From Paracyclopina nana (lineage: Eukaryota > Arthropoda > Copepoda > Cyclopoida > Cyclopettidae), in contig JAGUCH010000003.1 of NCBI GenBank assembly GCA_019096065.1, positions 2,170,001-2,234,000 of the forward strand: DNA of 64,000 nt, in the 5' to 3' direction. Below the pieces are notes generated by a model. That model ran no database searches. It had not been told where the DNA came from and saw only the letters and a program-made list of their open reading frames with translations. Each line of letters begins with the position of its first letter. Within the stretch, counting starts at the first letter, position 1. A program made the translations under genes and the position numbers. Of this stretch, positions 36,001 to 49,900 are shown in pieces.

Positions 36001-37031
36001 TGATGATGGCTTTCCAAGAGTAGTAGCTTTCAAAAAAGGCTCGCTTCAATTTTTAAAAATCCTTTTTCTTGCTCTAGGCCACTCTCGCGTGGCAGCGAGC
36101 AACTCTTTTAGTGTATGAGGAGCAGTCAAGCAATATGCTTACCAACTCTTTGTCTAGCCAAAATCCAACTTTCCATGCATGACGAATCCGTGTGTTGCCT
36201 TTTGGTCCAAAACTCCTCTGTCGTTTTCATAGAAACGCGCCGTTTTCTGGCCTTTTGCACCGTGTCCTGCATACAGAGATGGCACAAAGTTAATATTTCC
36301 ACTGTGAAATGTTTTTTCGGGGCAGAATTGCTTTAAATAGCCCAAATGTAGCTCGCTGGTCTGCGCCTTTTATGTTTCACCAAGTAATTTCCCCCAATGG
36401 CACCCCAGGGAAGACTTTTACCTATGCTGAGCTTGGAAATGGACTTTTTTATGCCAATGTACATAATTTGGCTTGCTACATGTTGCACTAAATGAATGTG
36501 TAATGTCACTCGAGGCAAATGCTCTCTGGGTAATTTTTTCCTTACCTCCAGAGTTGAAAACCATTTTCTGATACCATCCGTTTTCCTCAGCAGCAGTTTT
36601 CCACCGTCTCTCGGCAAAGCTAAGCGAAGTGTCAAGTAACCGCGACGTTCAATTAGTTCAATGTCTTCCACCTGAAAGAGTTGGCATTTTTACTATATCT
36701 AACCGTGAGCTCGTTTCTGCAGCCGTACCTCACACAGCCTGACTCTGTAAATAAAGGCTCCCATTTCTGATATCTTGGAGGTTCCTTTGCGAAAACATTG
36801 CAGATAGTCGCTGGTCAAAATGAAGAATCTCTCCTTCCACCTGGAGAAACGTTTCTCTCTTTGCTGCCACAAAACCCCTCGTAGTAATGCAGTAGATGAA
36901 GAGGATAGTCCTTCTTCTTCAGATGTTGTTTTTGTTTCTTCTTCTTCCTTCTTTTCTCGCAGGGCCAAATTGCTACTTTTTTGTGTCTCAAACAAGGCCT
37001 GGTTTGTCTTGTTTGCTTGCTGCTCGTGCTG
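33026..37031 (-). CDS. PH-domain protein, shorter paralogous exon set
   Basis: Minus-strand exons at 37031-36729, 36671-36546, 36266-36143, 35814-35605 and 35171-35022 join in phase; a last exon at 33306-33026 fits in phase but is less certain. The first two exons encode a PH domain (GVLWQQREKRFSRWKERFFILT... with GYLTLRLAL and the final Trp helix). The third gives RKRRVSMKTTEEFWTKRQ, and the fifth HDSGVDSMN. Each has a counterpart in the next gene upstream with the same phase and, for the second PH exon, the same size (126 bp). PH domains bind phosphoinositides or protein partners at membranes. No start ATG is seen: the first exon opens with an acceptor in phase 0, so a 5' exon is missing or shared with the upstream gene. 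Family name not recognised. Confidence 0.6.
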
Positions 37032-37037
37032 CTGCAA

Positions 37038-37964
37038 AAGGAGGAGTGGTTTGTATAATTGTCCTAGCAGCTCTCAGAGAGGTGATATAAATTGCTTTTG
37101 CCTATCTCCTTAGCTAGGTAGAGCTGTTAACAGGAAATCTCTTTGTATTTAGCCACTGCATTTTGTCTTAGCTTTGAGAAGCAGGTATACATAAAAGCAA
37201 AAGAAGGTGAAGAAATCATATCTGTATCACGATTTCCTGTGCCTGGAAATTGCGCCCTAAGGAGCTTGGTTAAGTTTGCTGCGGAAATCCATTCTATCGC
37301 CTTAAATAGATTGTCATTATCAAGCTATTATTGTCAACTTGGGGGAAAACATTTCTCATCCTGCTAAAGATATCATGTCATTTGCTTTGCATCGTGATGT
37401 CAAGTAATGCTTTATCTTCAAAAGAAAATGGAGATCAGAAGATGGCTGCTCATTATTTTTTCCCCTAATTATATTACTCTTGGAAGCACAAAATGGCCCT
37501 TTTTTGTCACTCATTAAGATGCATGAGAGCTAGAACATTATCTTTTGCTTGACTACTTTGAGAAGCACTGCGGGCCATGCGACTAAAACGCCTTAAAATT
37601 ATGCCATTAATTCTCTTGCGAACCCGTGCGCATGCGCGTACAGAATTGTAAACAAGCGTGTGCGCGCATCAGCTGACATCAAATTTTGGACAATGTCTTG
37701 CGTGTCCTGCTATTAAATATAGCAATAATTTCAAGACCATGAAACTTGACCCCATATTTCAGCTTCCAAGCAATATTTCAGCCATAAATGATGGAAAGCC
37801 ATTTGGCATACCCATTTCAGGATTTGTATTCCGTCGAAATACTTTGTGGAAGTGTGAGAAAATGCATTGCACTAAAAGCTCACAGTCAGGACTTTGGGCC
37901 TAATTAGACCCTACTTTAAAATGCATTCACAACTCATATTTTTTGTGAGGCCTTGCCCATTGTT
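37038..37964. other. Gap between the two PH-domain exon sets
   Basis: AT-rich with short chance ORFs. It may hold a promoter and first exon for the shorter PH gene, but I could not define one. Confidence 0.35.
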
Positions 37965-40900
37965 TCAAGCAATATGGAGCTCATATTTACAAAAACGCCC
38001 GTTTTTCATTGATTCTGGCCCTACTGTGCCTGCAAGCTTTAGCAAATTGCGATGCACAGCAGATCTCCTCTTCTTGACAGAGGCAGCAGCAGCCGAAGAA
38101 AACTTTTTTAAAGTTTGGATTGGAAAATGCGAAAACTTTCCGTGGCATATTTCAAGTTAGTGGAAAAATAGACTGATATTTTCCCGTGCACTTAATGCTA
38201 CAAAAGAATTGAGGTGAATGTTTTGTCGTTACCTTGTTGGAGCTGTTGATTTGTTGCCACGATGATAATATTCTGTTGGAGGTCAAGGGAGGCCTCACCA
38301 AATCTGTGAAAGGTCTTCTTTCTCTGGGGGAGGCCATGTCCAATTGAGTAATAGCCCTGCGGCCCAATCCAGTAATAATAACGCCATTGGTTTTTGGCCT
38401 TTGTTTCTGCTGCTGCTGCTGAGGTTTACACTCTAGCCTAGATGAGCCTCTTATGTCAAAACTCGAGGGAATCTTACAAGGCGATGGAATCTCGCTGTAA
38501 ATTGGCTCCTCTTCTTCTAAAAATAGAACACTTAAGAATTGGTTGTCCCCATATTTATGTTCATGTGTTAGAAAAAATGTCTTCTGCCAACCTAAGGTTA
38601 GGCTTGAGAACGTGGAATGTTCATTGAAAAATATTCTAATATCTTGCCAACTTCATAGTTGGTTTTAATTTTGAACTGTATATCTATTTCCACGCCCTCG
38701 CTCGTGCTCGGACTTGTAAAGTTTCACTCGGGCTATTTTTTTGTAGAATCAGAATTCCTTAGTGGATGTGATTTAGTTGCTAGGCCTTAAACAAGGCACT
38801 TTAAAGCACTGCATGGTCATCATACCTGTGGACTGTAGCGGGGTCCTCGAGGGTGTTGAGGTCATCATGGGAATTCCCATTCGAGGCTGTTTTGTGAGTG
38901 GAGGTCTGAGTGATCTTCGAGGCGCTGGCTTTGGAGCAGTCACCGTGGAATGGCTACTGGCTGTTGTAGTGGTGCCAGTGCTTGACCGGCTCGAGTAGTT
39001 GAACGAGTTGGAATGCACGCAACCAGAGGATTTTGAGCTAGGCCCTCTTAACGAACTTCTGGCCCCATTATGATTGACTAGCGACTTTGGTGGAGAAACG
39101 GCAGCCACGACAGGCTTGTGCACCTCGTAGATTTGGCTCCTTTTTGCCAGCATTTCTGAAAAAGGCATTAGTGGTAGTTTTTTTCACCTTTTTCATTTTC
39201 AAATGAGCCAATTTGTCATGGCCGGAAGTATCGTAATGGCAAAACCGTTGATGCTCTGTTTTCATGTCATTCCATAATTACCCAAAGGTGTGTTCGATTT
39301 ATTACCAGGTATCATTGATCAATGTTTTTTACCTTTATATGAGGTTTTTTAAATATGGGCTGAGGCAGATGTGAGTTTAAGCCCCTGAAGAGCACCTGCT
39401 AAATACCGCATGTAATGGGCAAAGTTTGACCTGAAGATAGACTACTATCTCTAATATCGAGCCATATCAATTAGCATTAGGTACATAAAAGTGCACTGGT
39501 ATCAAGATGTTATAGTCCTACTAATGAATATACCCTTGAACTCAAGATAGCTGCTTAAATTGGTTGCTAAATCAGTTTTATGGCCCTTGCTTAAATCGTT
39601 GGATTTCGAGCTATTGATGAGTAATTGGTAGTAATGATTAGGCGTTTTGTGCCAGGGCTTGTTGTGTACAAGTTGCGCTACGTGACGACGGTTGATACAT
39701 AGACAGATACCATATGCCATCCAAACTGCCATAAAAAGCAATCAGCATTCCATATACCTGAACTTGGTTAGTTATTAACTCTAAATATGAGCTGGCTGAG
39801 CGCCAACTCTCTTTACAGTAACGCGCCATCATTCTTTGTTTACATTCACCATCCGCCTAAGCGCGGGATTATTTGAAAATTTGATTGTATGAAATTCTCA
39901 AAATTAGTGTTTTCGCTTGATTTGAATCATCTTTATGATGACATTTGAAAAGGATAGGAATTTTAATGAATTTTCCTCCTCTTTCTTTGTTGCGACGTCG
40001 TGCCTGCTATGCCAACTTTCAAAATAGAGCCTTGATTAGCACCATAGAAAAGTTGGAAGAATAATTTTATGAAATAGGTGAACTTCGCTGCTCCTCGCAG
40101 CTTTTGCTATCAAACTCGCTTCACAGGATGTGCCCTATTACATATATCTACTGATATTAAAAAAAAGTCTCTCTGATTTTCTGGAGGAGCTCTTTTTTTC
40201 ACATGAAAAACATGTGGCTCAATTGCTTGATTTTTGTACATTTTCGTCACCTGAGTCACCACTCTTTTGTGCATGGATGGCTATGTGGGCCCACGATTTT
40301 ATATCACATTACATTGTTCAATTGTTGTAAATGATTAACTGAATTCCTGCCTTGATTCTTCTTTTGTTATACTAAAAGAATTTGCTTGATGCAACGCAGA
40401 CATTGTCAAATTTTGAGCCTCTTTCACACTATAAGCGACAATTTGAAAAAGATTGCTGACTTGGCTAAAAAAACCTTTTAATGTGAAAGGCCTTACTTTT
40501 TAGAATTGTTGAGTTTAGGAGATTTTGGTCCAAAATGCTTACCTATGCAGAGTGATCTTGCTACAAAAGAAATTCACATGGGGTAGGTCAACAGATGCTT
40601 TCTATTTTGTTGGCCCCAAGGGAGGTGTTAACACTGCGAAATGAAGCTGTCAACTTTCGGTGGTGTTTGTTGTTTTCTAAGCCGGTATTGATTTGAACAA
40701 AACAACACTGATGTTGTGCTGGGGGCGAGCTCAAAGAAGCAACAGCCTTAAGCTCTCCGCTGTGCACGGTGGACTTTGAAACAGGCAGCTGCATATGCAC
40801 ACTGGCCGAGCAGAAAAATAATAGATTGATCAAAGAAATACACAAAAATTAGCCAAAGGTATTTTCAATCTAAGAATAATCTATGCTTGAAAAAAATTGC

Positions 40901-43900
40901 TTAAACAACGCGATAGATTTGAATATTTGAATATTTTTAACAGCTTGAAATGGAGCTTTAAATAATTTTAGAATGTTCTAAGCTAGGTTAATATTGAAAC
41001 CGAATGTAAGCTTGCAAACTTATCTTTTAGGCTTAGTGACATAAATAGGGATGATTGAGCTATTTTTGGAGTAGCTTTGGCCAGTGTGCGATGTGAGTCA
41101 TCAGGGTGTGCGTGGAAGAGGAGAACCAACGGACCAAAATGCGCGAGCGTTTTACCTATAAAAACTCACGTGCTTCTTCACTGTGGGAATAGCAAAAAGT
41201 TGGCCACCATGCATCATCCATTAGAGGGTTATTCATAGCTCATTCGCGCTGCGTAAAACAAAAACCGACACGACTTTTGCCGCTGCTCTTTGCCCACTGT
41301 GCTAATTGTGTGGGAATCTGGACCTCCTTTATTTTTCATTGTGGCAATAATTTTGTGCAAAAATTATTGTTGCCTCAGTTTGTTAGTGATGATGGAAAAA
41401 ATAAAAAAACTAGCATTTTTCCGTTTAAAGGTGCCGAAAATGCAAAGTCATGTCAGATTTCCGTTAATTGTTATTTAACAGCTGCATTCTTTTGAGGCCA
41501 AGGTCCACAAAATTTCCCTACAATTCACATGAGAACGATTCTTGCGCTCGTGAAAACATCGACCGGAAAAGTCTCCACTTATTATTACTTTCATTCAAAT
41601 TCAATCTTGTGAAATAATAAACCTTTATAAGAGCTGATTTTGCAATTTGTAATGGTAGATGGCGCCACAGTAAGGTAGAACAGCTGTTTACGCACGACGC
41701 TTTGACGGAAAAGTGAAAAAAAAAATTTTGGGCTACATCCTAAAAGCCTTAAAAAATTGCCAGTTTTTGCATGAAATAGCCTAAATCATTAATTACGTGA
41801 TGACACAAGTTTTTCCGGTTGCACCGGTAGCCTAATTTTCGTTCACAAAGTAGCATGAAACATTACAAGAACTCATTATTACTATATTATGAATTTTTGG
41901 TAAATCAGAAGGGAATGCCGATTTTTGGGAAATTAGTAGCTGCCTCTGTAGTGAACATACTACACGGCTTTTCACGCTAGGGCGCGCTGATTGTGCTACG
42001 TAACAGAAGCCATCGTTCCTTATAGCTTTGATTATCAAAACATCACTTTTATTGACCCACACAACATTTGATGTTGATGTGTTTTTGTCGTGCTATGTCG
42101 TAATGATGCTATTACTACTCGATTTCATCCATAATTAACTCGATAATGTAGAAGCTATCATGGCACAAAAACTCGAAAATGCGCCTTGATTTCACGCAGC
42201 ATTTACCCATCTTAATATTAGCTTGTTCTCATAAAACTCAGTAAGGCAGGCGGTAAGCAAAGCAAGGCACTTTGGAAGCTCATAACTCAGTAAGTATTGA
42301 GCCGATTGGAACCAAATTTGGAGGGATTCATAAGAGCGTATTGAAGAATCGTCATACCAATTTTCATCCGGATCGGAGGTCTCAAAGGAGGTGGCTGATT
42401 TTTCTCCTTTGCTTAACTGATTTGCCTCACTTTCAGTAAGGCGGCCTTAGCGTCCTCCAATCCGGATGAAAATTGGCATGAAGATTCTTCAATACGTCCT
42501 TATGAATTCCACCAAATTTGGTTCCAATCAGACGAGTAGATGCTGAGATATAAGCGCGCAAAGTGCCTTGCTTACCTTATAGAAATGTTTATGAGAACAA
42601 GCTAATGATCTACTTTATTGAAAATCACATACATTAGTAAGTATGTGGGTAAAAGAGTCTGTTTTCTCACAGGAGAATAGCAGGGAAATCCTCCATATTT
42701 TTCTCTACTCTATGAGACCATTTAAAAAGTGCTTTAACGTCGTATATAACGGCCAAATTCTCTCAAAAGGCTTTTTGCTGGGTCTTTAGACATGGTGGAA
42801 ATGACTTCTGGATTCCCCTAAAATCGCACCATAATGAGAGGATATAGCAAAGCCACACACATTGCGGTTGTCTTATCTGATCATTGGAGTGACTTTCATT
42901 GCCTTCGGTTGACATTTTTATGAACTTTGGGCAATTAAAATGCAATGATTTTCGTCTCTGCCAAATCATCTATTCACTCAGCTTTTCTCACTTGATTGCA
43001 ATTGCTGATAGAGAGGAAAAACCAGATTTTCCATTGTGCTCAGACGGTTGCCAATTTGGCAAAGCTCACTTTGTCACACGACTTTATTGGGAGGGAAAAA
43101 AGGAAAATACTTAGTACTTTTCGGAACTATCGTTTAACCACTCACGCAACCTTAGCTGCAAACTGAGGAAAAAAGCAATTATGATGAGTGAATATGTAGC
43201 CTTGTCAGAATTATTGATCGATGATTTGGCCAAATTTCTAGAAAATACCTGGGTCATGATGCCGTTGACTTGTGTCCATGCGTCACGGATTTATCATTAG
43301 ATTTCACCCCGGGGCCATTTTCTCAAATCTCCCATTCGGTATTTCTTTTGACACCCAGCATTGGCATAATCCACCCTTTCCACTGAGGGATGAGAAAAAC
43401 CTGAATTTTTCACACCTTGGTTAGTTTTGATGAATCGAGATCATTTGTAATTTTGGTGCTGCTTCCAAAAAAAATCTTGGTAACTTGAGCTGAATTCCCC
43501 AGTGTGATGATGACAAATTTGATCCCCGATTTTCTCTTTAATGGCCCGAGGAGTCAAGAGCAAATTGTTGAGTTAGATATTTATTTCAACTGATGTGTTC
43601 ACAATTTCGTAATTTGCGGCCGCTGAATCACGGTCCCGAATTCTTGCTCGATGTTCCACATTGTGGACGGGATGTAGCTGGACTTTGGACGTCTATTCAC
43701 GGTCACGTGCGTTGGTTTTTGGGGCCTCCGAAAACTTGGCGATCGCTCTGCAAAAAGATAATTTTAAATGTTATTTAAACATTATTGGCCTCTAAGCTTT
43801 TGAAAAGCAGGTCATAAATTTCAGTTGCCAGCTAAAAAAGTAATTGTGTATGCCTTGTACTGTAAGTGCTTACTGCTTTAATGAGCACTTAATTACCTTG

Positions 43901-46900
43901 CATTTGCATCATCATTTGGGGTGAAGTGACTTTGCCCAGTCGGCCTCCTCCATATTTGAGTGGATTTTCCTCCTCGCTAAAAATGTGGCCATGATGATTG
44001 GTGCCATTGGAGCTATCCTCTTTGGATGAATACGAAATGGCAGGAGAGCGGCCTGAAAGGAAGGAAATGATCTTCATTTTTATTCAAGACTAATGAATAT
44101 ACTGCCATAGTAGGCCAAGCAAAAAAGGCGCTAGCTACCGGAACACAAGAGTTTCATCACAATTATGACACCTCCTCCGTCGCAATTTTCAGGTCATCTT
44201 TTTTCTGCGGGAGGTCAACTCTGCTGTGAAATTGCGAGCAAGACATGTAATAATTCAGAGGGCATTATCTCACTTTCACGCCATGATCTTCATTAAAACC
44301 TTTGAACAATGTAGCAGTTTTGCGATCTGCAAATTTTCAGCTTGCATGCAAATTTTGGCCACTTGATAGAATTTGCAATTACTTCTGTGCATGCACGAGT
44401 GTCAAAGGATCAATGATGAATGAAAAAAGGTTACTGGAAATCATATTCAATGTTTTGGCTTGAAAAAGTGTACAAAATATTTAGTGCAGTCAGGATTTTT
44501 GGGTTCCCTCAGTGAGAGTTTCCTTTGCTAAGTAGAGCATGACTTTGCTTGGAAGATCCTTCTTTTGCTTTGATGGCTTCTTCTTACCTGGCTTTTCAAT
44601 GGAGTCAATTCCTGAATCATGACTTTTGCTGTCTGATGAGTCTTTTGTGCTGAAGGCATCAATTACCAAGGGCTTCACTTGGTCCAACACTTCTTTTGAG
44701 CCACTGTAGGCCATATGCTGCTGAATTTTATTAATGTGGTCAGTTGGTGCAGTTTTCTTAGCACCTGAAAAAACAATGAAAAAGATCTGGAGAAAATTCC
44801 TTTTTAGCTCTTTTACAGCATTCCTTGTGACTTTTTTCTCCAGTATCAACAAATAGTCACAAAGGATTTTTATCAACTGTGTCCGTACATGACTTGGCAT
44901 CTATTAGACATTTTAGCAGACAGATGGCACGAAAAGGCTTTTTTTTCTTTGGTATACTATATTCTCAGCTGTGCAATTAAACTGGCTGCAGATCATCTCA
45001 CATGTTGCGCTGTAGGCTTTGAAATCTAGGAAGGGAAATGGCAAATGGGCAAATGGTTTCAGCGAAAAGTCTTCTTCGGGATAATTAGCGATCCATTACC
45101 AAGGTGCCATTATTCAAGGTGAAACGAAAATGATGAGTGTCGAAATGAAGAAAAAAGCTCTGAACTTGGCACTTTTCACAATATGCATTTTAATTTCTTG
45201 CCTTCAGCATTAATTGTCCAGCCTTATAGTGGTTTTGCTGAAATTTGCCAAATCGCCATTTTCAGCTATAAAATTATTATGTCATTAGGGCGATCCCATA
45301 TTCGGATTTTTAGTAGTCAAGTTACGTTCCTAAAACAGCAACCTTACTTTATTAGTTTTATATGATGGAAAGTAATTTTCGCATGTATAATTCAGTTTAC
45401 CAATTTGTCTCAGTTCATATAACTACACATATATAAAGGCTCAGACGTTTTACTTTATCAAGTGACACACATTATAAAGTATTTTATAAGGTGTGTTGCT
45501 CCTCTGTTTGACCAGATATTGTCCAAGAAGTAAATCCCATTGCAGAAAAAAGGAGAAAAAATGCCTTGCATTGGGATCGAACCCTGATCATCTAGTCCGA
45601 CGCTCTACTGACTGAGCTACCAATACAGATAGAAAAAATTGTTGTTAGAATTCCATTTTATTCTTCTTCTAAGATGAACGAAGCTTAGATGAGGAGTAGA
45701 GTCTATAGCATAGAACCCATACAAAAATTGATCTAACACATCTTTTAGCCTGAAAAAGTGCCAAATTCAAAATGCACACTTTTTAAGTGATTCATTAACA
45801 CTTTCGGCTACTCTTGCACTACTCAGGGCCTCTCAACACAAGCACTCAAAGTAATGGATCAAATGCTAAGTCAAGATTGCCTGGTCTGGTAACTTCATTA
45901 ACATTTGAAAATTACTTTCCATCATATAAAATCGTATATATATGTAAACAAATTATAAAACAGGCTTACAAAATGTCTGAGCTCATTTTACATAGTAAAA
46001 ATCTCGTAGCATTACTTGGCTCTCGCAAGCTCAAGCCTGCAAAGTTACCACTCGATTTTTACTTTACAAAATTTGCTCAGCTATTTTATTAGCTTGTTTT
46101 ATAAATTGTTTATATATATAAATAGATAAAATTCAGCTTGTTCTAGCCAAGTTCGGTTCGTTTTAGCTATGTTCAGTAGACCGCTGAGCTGACACGCCAA
46201 TGCGTTGCACATCAGCAGCTGATGAGCAAAGTTAGCTTTTCTCAATTAAGCGAGCTTCAGTTACTGCGCATAAGAAAACACTTTTTGCAGCTATGTTCAG
46301 TTTGGCAACTGAACTTAGCTAGGCAAACAAGCTAGTACTACATAAAATTAAACTAAGTTAAGTTCTACCTACATAAATATCTTAAAACTTAATTATTTAC
46401 CTAACTTAACTTCACTAACAAGTCAATATGGGAACGCCCTATTGTTATGCTTACCAGTTTTTGAGTGGTTGGCAGTAGCAGTAGCAGCAGCAGAGTTGTG
46501 ATTGCTGTGGCTTCCATTATTTGTGTCTTTGGTCTGGATGTTGCCATTATTGCTTCTAGTTGGCTTTGGGGCGTCAATGAACCCATAATCCACTACTGCC
46601 TTATCTTTATTCAAGAAGTAGTTACTGCCATGACCTCCTGCAAGAAAAGAATAGTTTTCAATTCACATTTGTCAGGCCTACTACATTTTTATTTTATATT
46701 CTATATACCTCTGAAAAGAAACTTGGCCATTCATAAAATCTAGGCCAACAAAAGGAGCTCTGCGAAAAATGTCTACCATTTCATACTACTTGCGTTTCAT
46801 GTTTTTTTCCTGTTGGAGGTGATGACCTTGCATTTTTAGGCCCTTCGTGTTGACTAATTAGTTGCACAAAATCCAAGAAGACAACTTTTGACATATCTAG

Positions 46901-49900
46901 TATAATTTTTGCTTGGTAGAGCAGCCATAAAAAAATGCCTTGCTGTGGAACGTTTTAGGTATTTATCACCCTTGACTTGAATTATTGAGTCTCCTCTTTA
47001 CCATACGAGTGGGTGGATGTCATGTAAAGTGCTTGAGTGTGTTTCTGGACCGGTTATAATAATGGCAGCAGACAATTGAAATCAGCCCCCAACACCACAT
47101 CAGTAAATTTATGTGAAATGGAGCTGTCAATTGAGCTCACAAGATTGGTTTTAGTAGCAGTAATGAGGAAGTCACAATCGCAGCCAGCACACGTGTATAA
47201 TAATAATGGTACTTTTTAAAACTTCCCTCTTGCCTTTGTCCAAGTCTAATTGCCAACTCGTGCTCATATCTGAATAATCTCAATCTGAGTGTCATGATTT
47301 ACATTGTTAAGCTTTTTTTAGCTGGATCAAATATGTGAGGAAGTTGAGAGTGGACGAATTCTTTTGTGAGGATGTGGCTATCTAAATGGGATCACTAATA
47401 AACTGAAGGCTACACCAGACTCTAAACGAGAGCTTTGTTTACGCGCCCACAGTAATTTGTGAAGCTCTTAAAAATGTGCATAGTCAAGAGGCATCAAAAT
47501 GTGACATGACTTTGTCAGGCAATTTCTCCCATACAATCGTGGTGAAAAGGAAGAATTATTGCTCTCTTTTGAACTTTAGCATGGTTTTTTTAAGGATAAA
47601 CAGTCAAATGGGCAATCAGATTGACACAGGCCAATCTTGACACCATCACCAAGGTCTCAAACCTTATATGATAAACAAACTCAGCTGAGCAGAAGTAGAT
47701 TGCTCAGCTGATGAGGATGCCAATTTGGGGCATGATGGTATGCAGCTGTCAGCAATCCTTTCATCCTTTTGATGTATCGCAACTATTCCTGCTTAGCAAG
47801 TTTTCGGCTTAATGCAAATGTCACTTGCTGGAAAACACAGCCTAGCCATTGTCTGAAGCTGTGCACAACCAGATAGGCCTTGTTTTGTTTACTTTTTCAA
47901 TGCCAGCTGGCGCTTTTGTGAGCGACACCTGGTGATAAACAAAATCGCCCACTTTTTGGCGGGAAAGTAAGATATGTAAGCAAACAATTGCCCTGATTAG
48001 TGTGGCCTTTAAAAGAAGAAGAGCTACGAAGGTCCTACGTATTATTGTGTAGTAAAAGTGAGGAATGCTAATGATGTTCAATATCAGCAGCAGCCGTGGA
48101 AAATGAACATCCTGACAAATATTATAAGGAGAAAACCGCAAAATAGAGGTGAAAAATGACTTCACAGTGACATTCCAAAATCGTCTTTTGCCTTGAAATG
48201 TAATGAAAATTGAGCCCTCATAATCACAACATATCTACTGCATTATGACTGCGAAATGGCTGTCGAGGCCCTCGGCCAAGTCATTTGTCATGTTGAGGCT
48301 AAAGTGGCCGTTTTGACACATTTTGACAATTGGTCAATTAAACTGGCCATCATTTTTTTCCCGGCCTTTGGCACTTCCTTGCACTGAAATGGCCGAGCTC
48401 TTATCTTTGTTCAGCCCTTCCAAATTCCAATCAGGTTTGTGTTTTCATAAACTATGGATTGGATGCAATTAAAATTCTCATTTGCCATGAATCACAATGT
48501 CACACACCCAGCAGCTCAGGTTGGAGGAAAACTCCAAGATAATTTGCTCATTCTGTCCTTGGCAATAAGGTTGGGTGTCATTAGAACTCTTACGATTTGC
48601 ATTTACAAGGGTGCTCAAACTGTTTGGAAGATGTCCTTCAAGTATTACTTTTTTCCACTCAGATGGTCACCGTCGTCTTTTTTGGGGCCTCGAAAATCTT
48701 GACATTGAAGAGTCATTAATCCCTCTGCAGCTACTTTTACTACTGATTTCTCAACATTCCCACTAGACTAGCTGCTATATAAAATTCTGGCTCTGGAGAA
48801 GAAGGAACTTGCTGATTGGCCATTTACTCTGTGATTGATTTCATGCTTGTCGTCCAAGTGGAGTAGAATTCGGTAAAAGTGTGTCGGAAAATTTCGTGGA
48901 TTTGCCCGTTGAAAATCGGCCTCTTTTTTTGCTTTGTTTGCAGCCCGGTTCCAACAAGGGAAATCAGCATAGTCAGGAGACGTAACTTGACTTTTTAGCA
49001 TAGTCAGGTCACAGCTAGCTCGCGCGCTCAGCTCAACCTGACTTGACTGGTTTACCGTACTATACTATGCTGATATCCCGTGTTGGAACTGGGCTTGCAG
49101 CTACAACTACAACAGTAGAAGTAGAGAAATCGTTTGCCATTGATCAAATAGCGGCGAACGTCGCAAAGTGAATTAAATTGCTCATAACTCAACTCAGAGT
49201 AAGATTTATGTGTAACTAAATATAGAGAGGCCTCCTCCTCGCCTTCTTTTGGCCTTCGTTGCTTTTAGCCTACAAGATCGACTTCCCACTGTTTGACATG
49301 AGATTGAAAGAAATTGAACATCAATTCATCTCTGATCAACGGATGAAGAACTAATTCTGGCCGGCCTTGGCTGTTATTTGCTGGTATTTACCTTGCAGGA
49401 CCTCCAATCTTCTTCACTTTTTCATTAATCTTGTGCCAACAAGGCGAAAATGGTGGCTGTGTGTTGTCTCGGCACCATTTCAAGTGCTTGTCTCATAACA
49501 GGATCATAGCAGGATAAAGGTCACAAATGGACCCAGATTGGTGGAAGAGGCCTTCTTATTGTCGCATTGTTCGAAACTTCAAGGCCAATTTTCACGTCAA
49601 AAAGTTGTGATCTATCGATCATCAAATGTCATCACCCCAAAACCATTCAGGAAGAAAAGAATTCTTTGCATGCCCACTTCATATCATATTTTGGGAATTA
49701 TTCAGCCTATTTTCATGCCACATTCCAATATACCAACATTGTTAGCCCCTCGGGGTCCAAGTCGAATCGCACACACAAAGACAAAAAGGGCATCAAGTTG
49801 CAAACTGCAAGGGAGGGGCGACGCGAATAAAAAGCCGTGACATATTGCATTTAGCATCCATTCAATAACTTCCTCATCTAATAATATGTGATATAAACGC

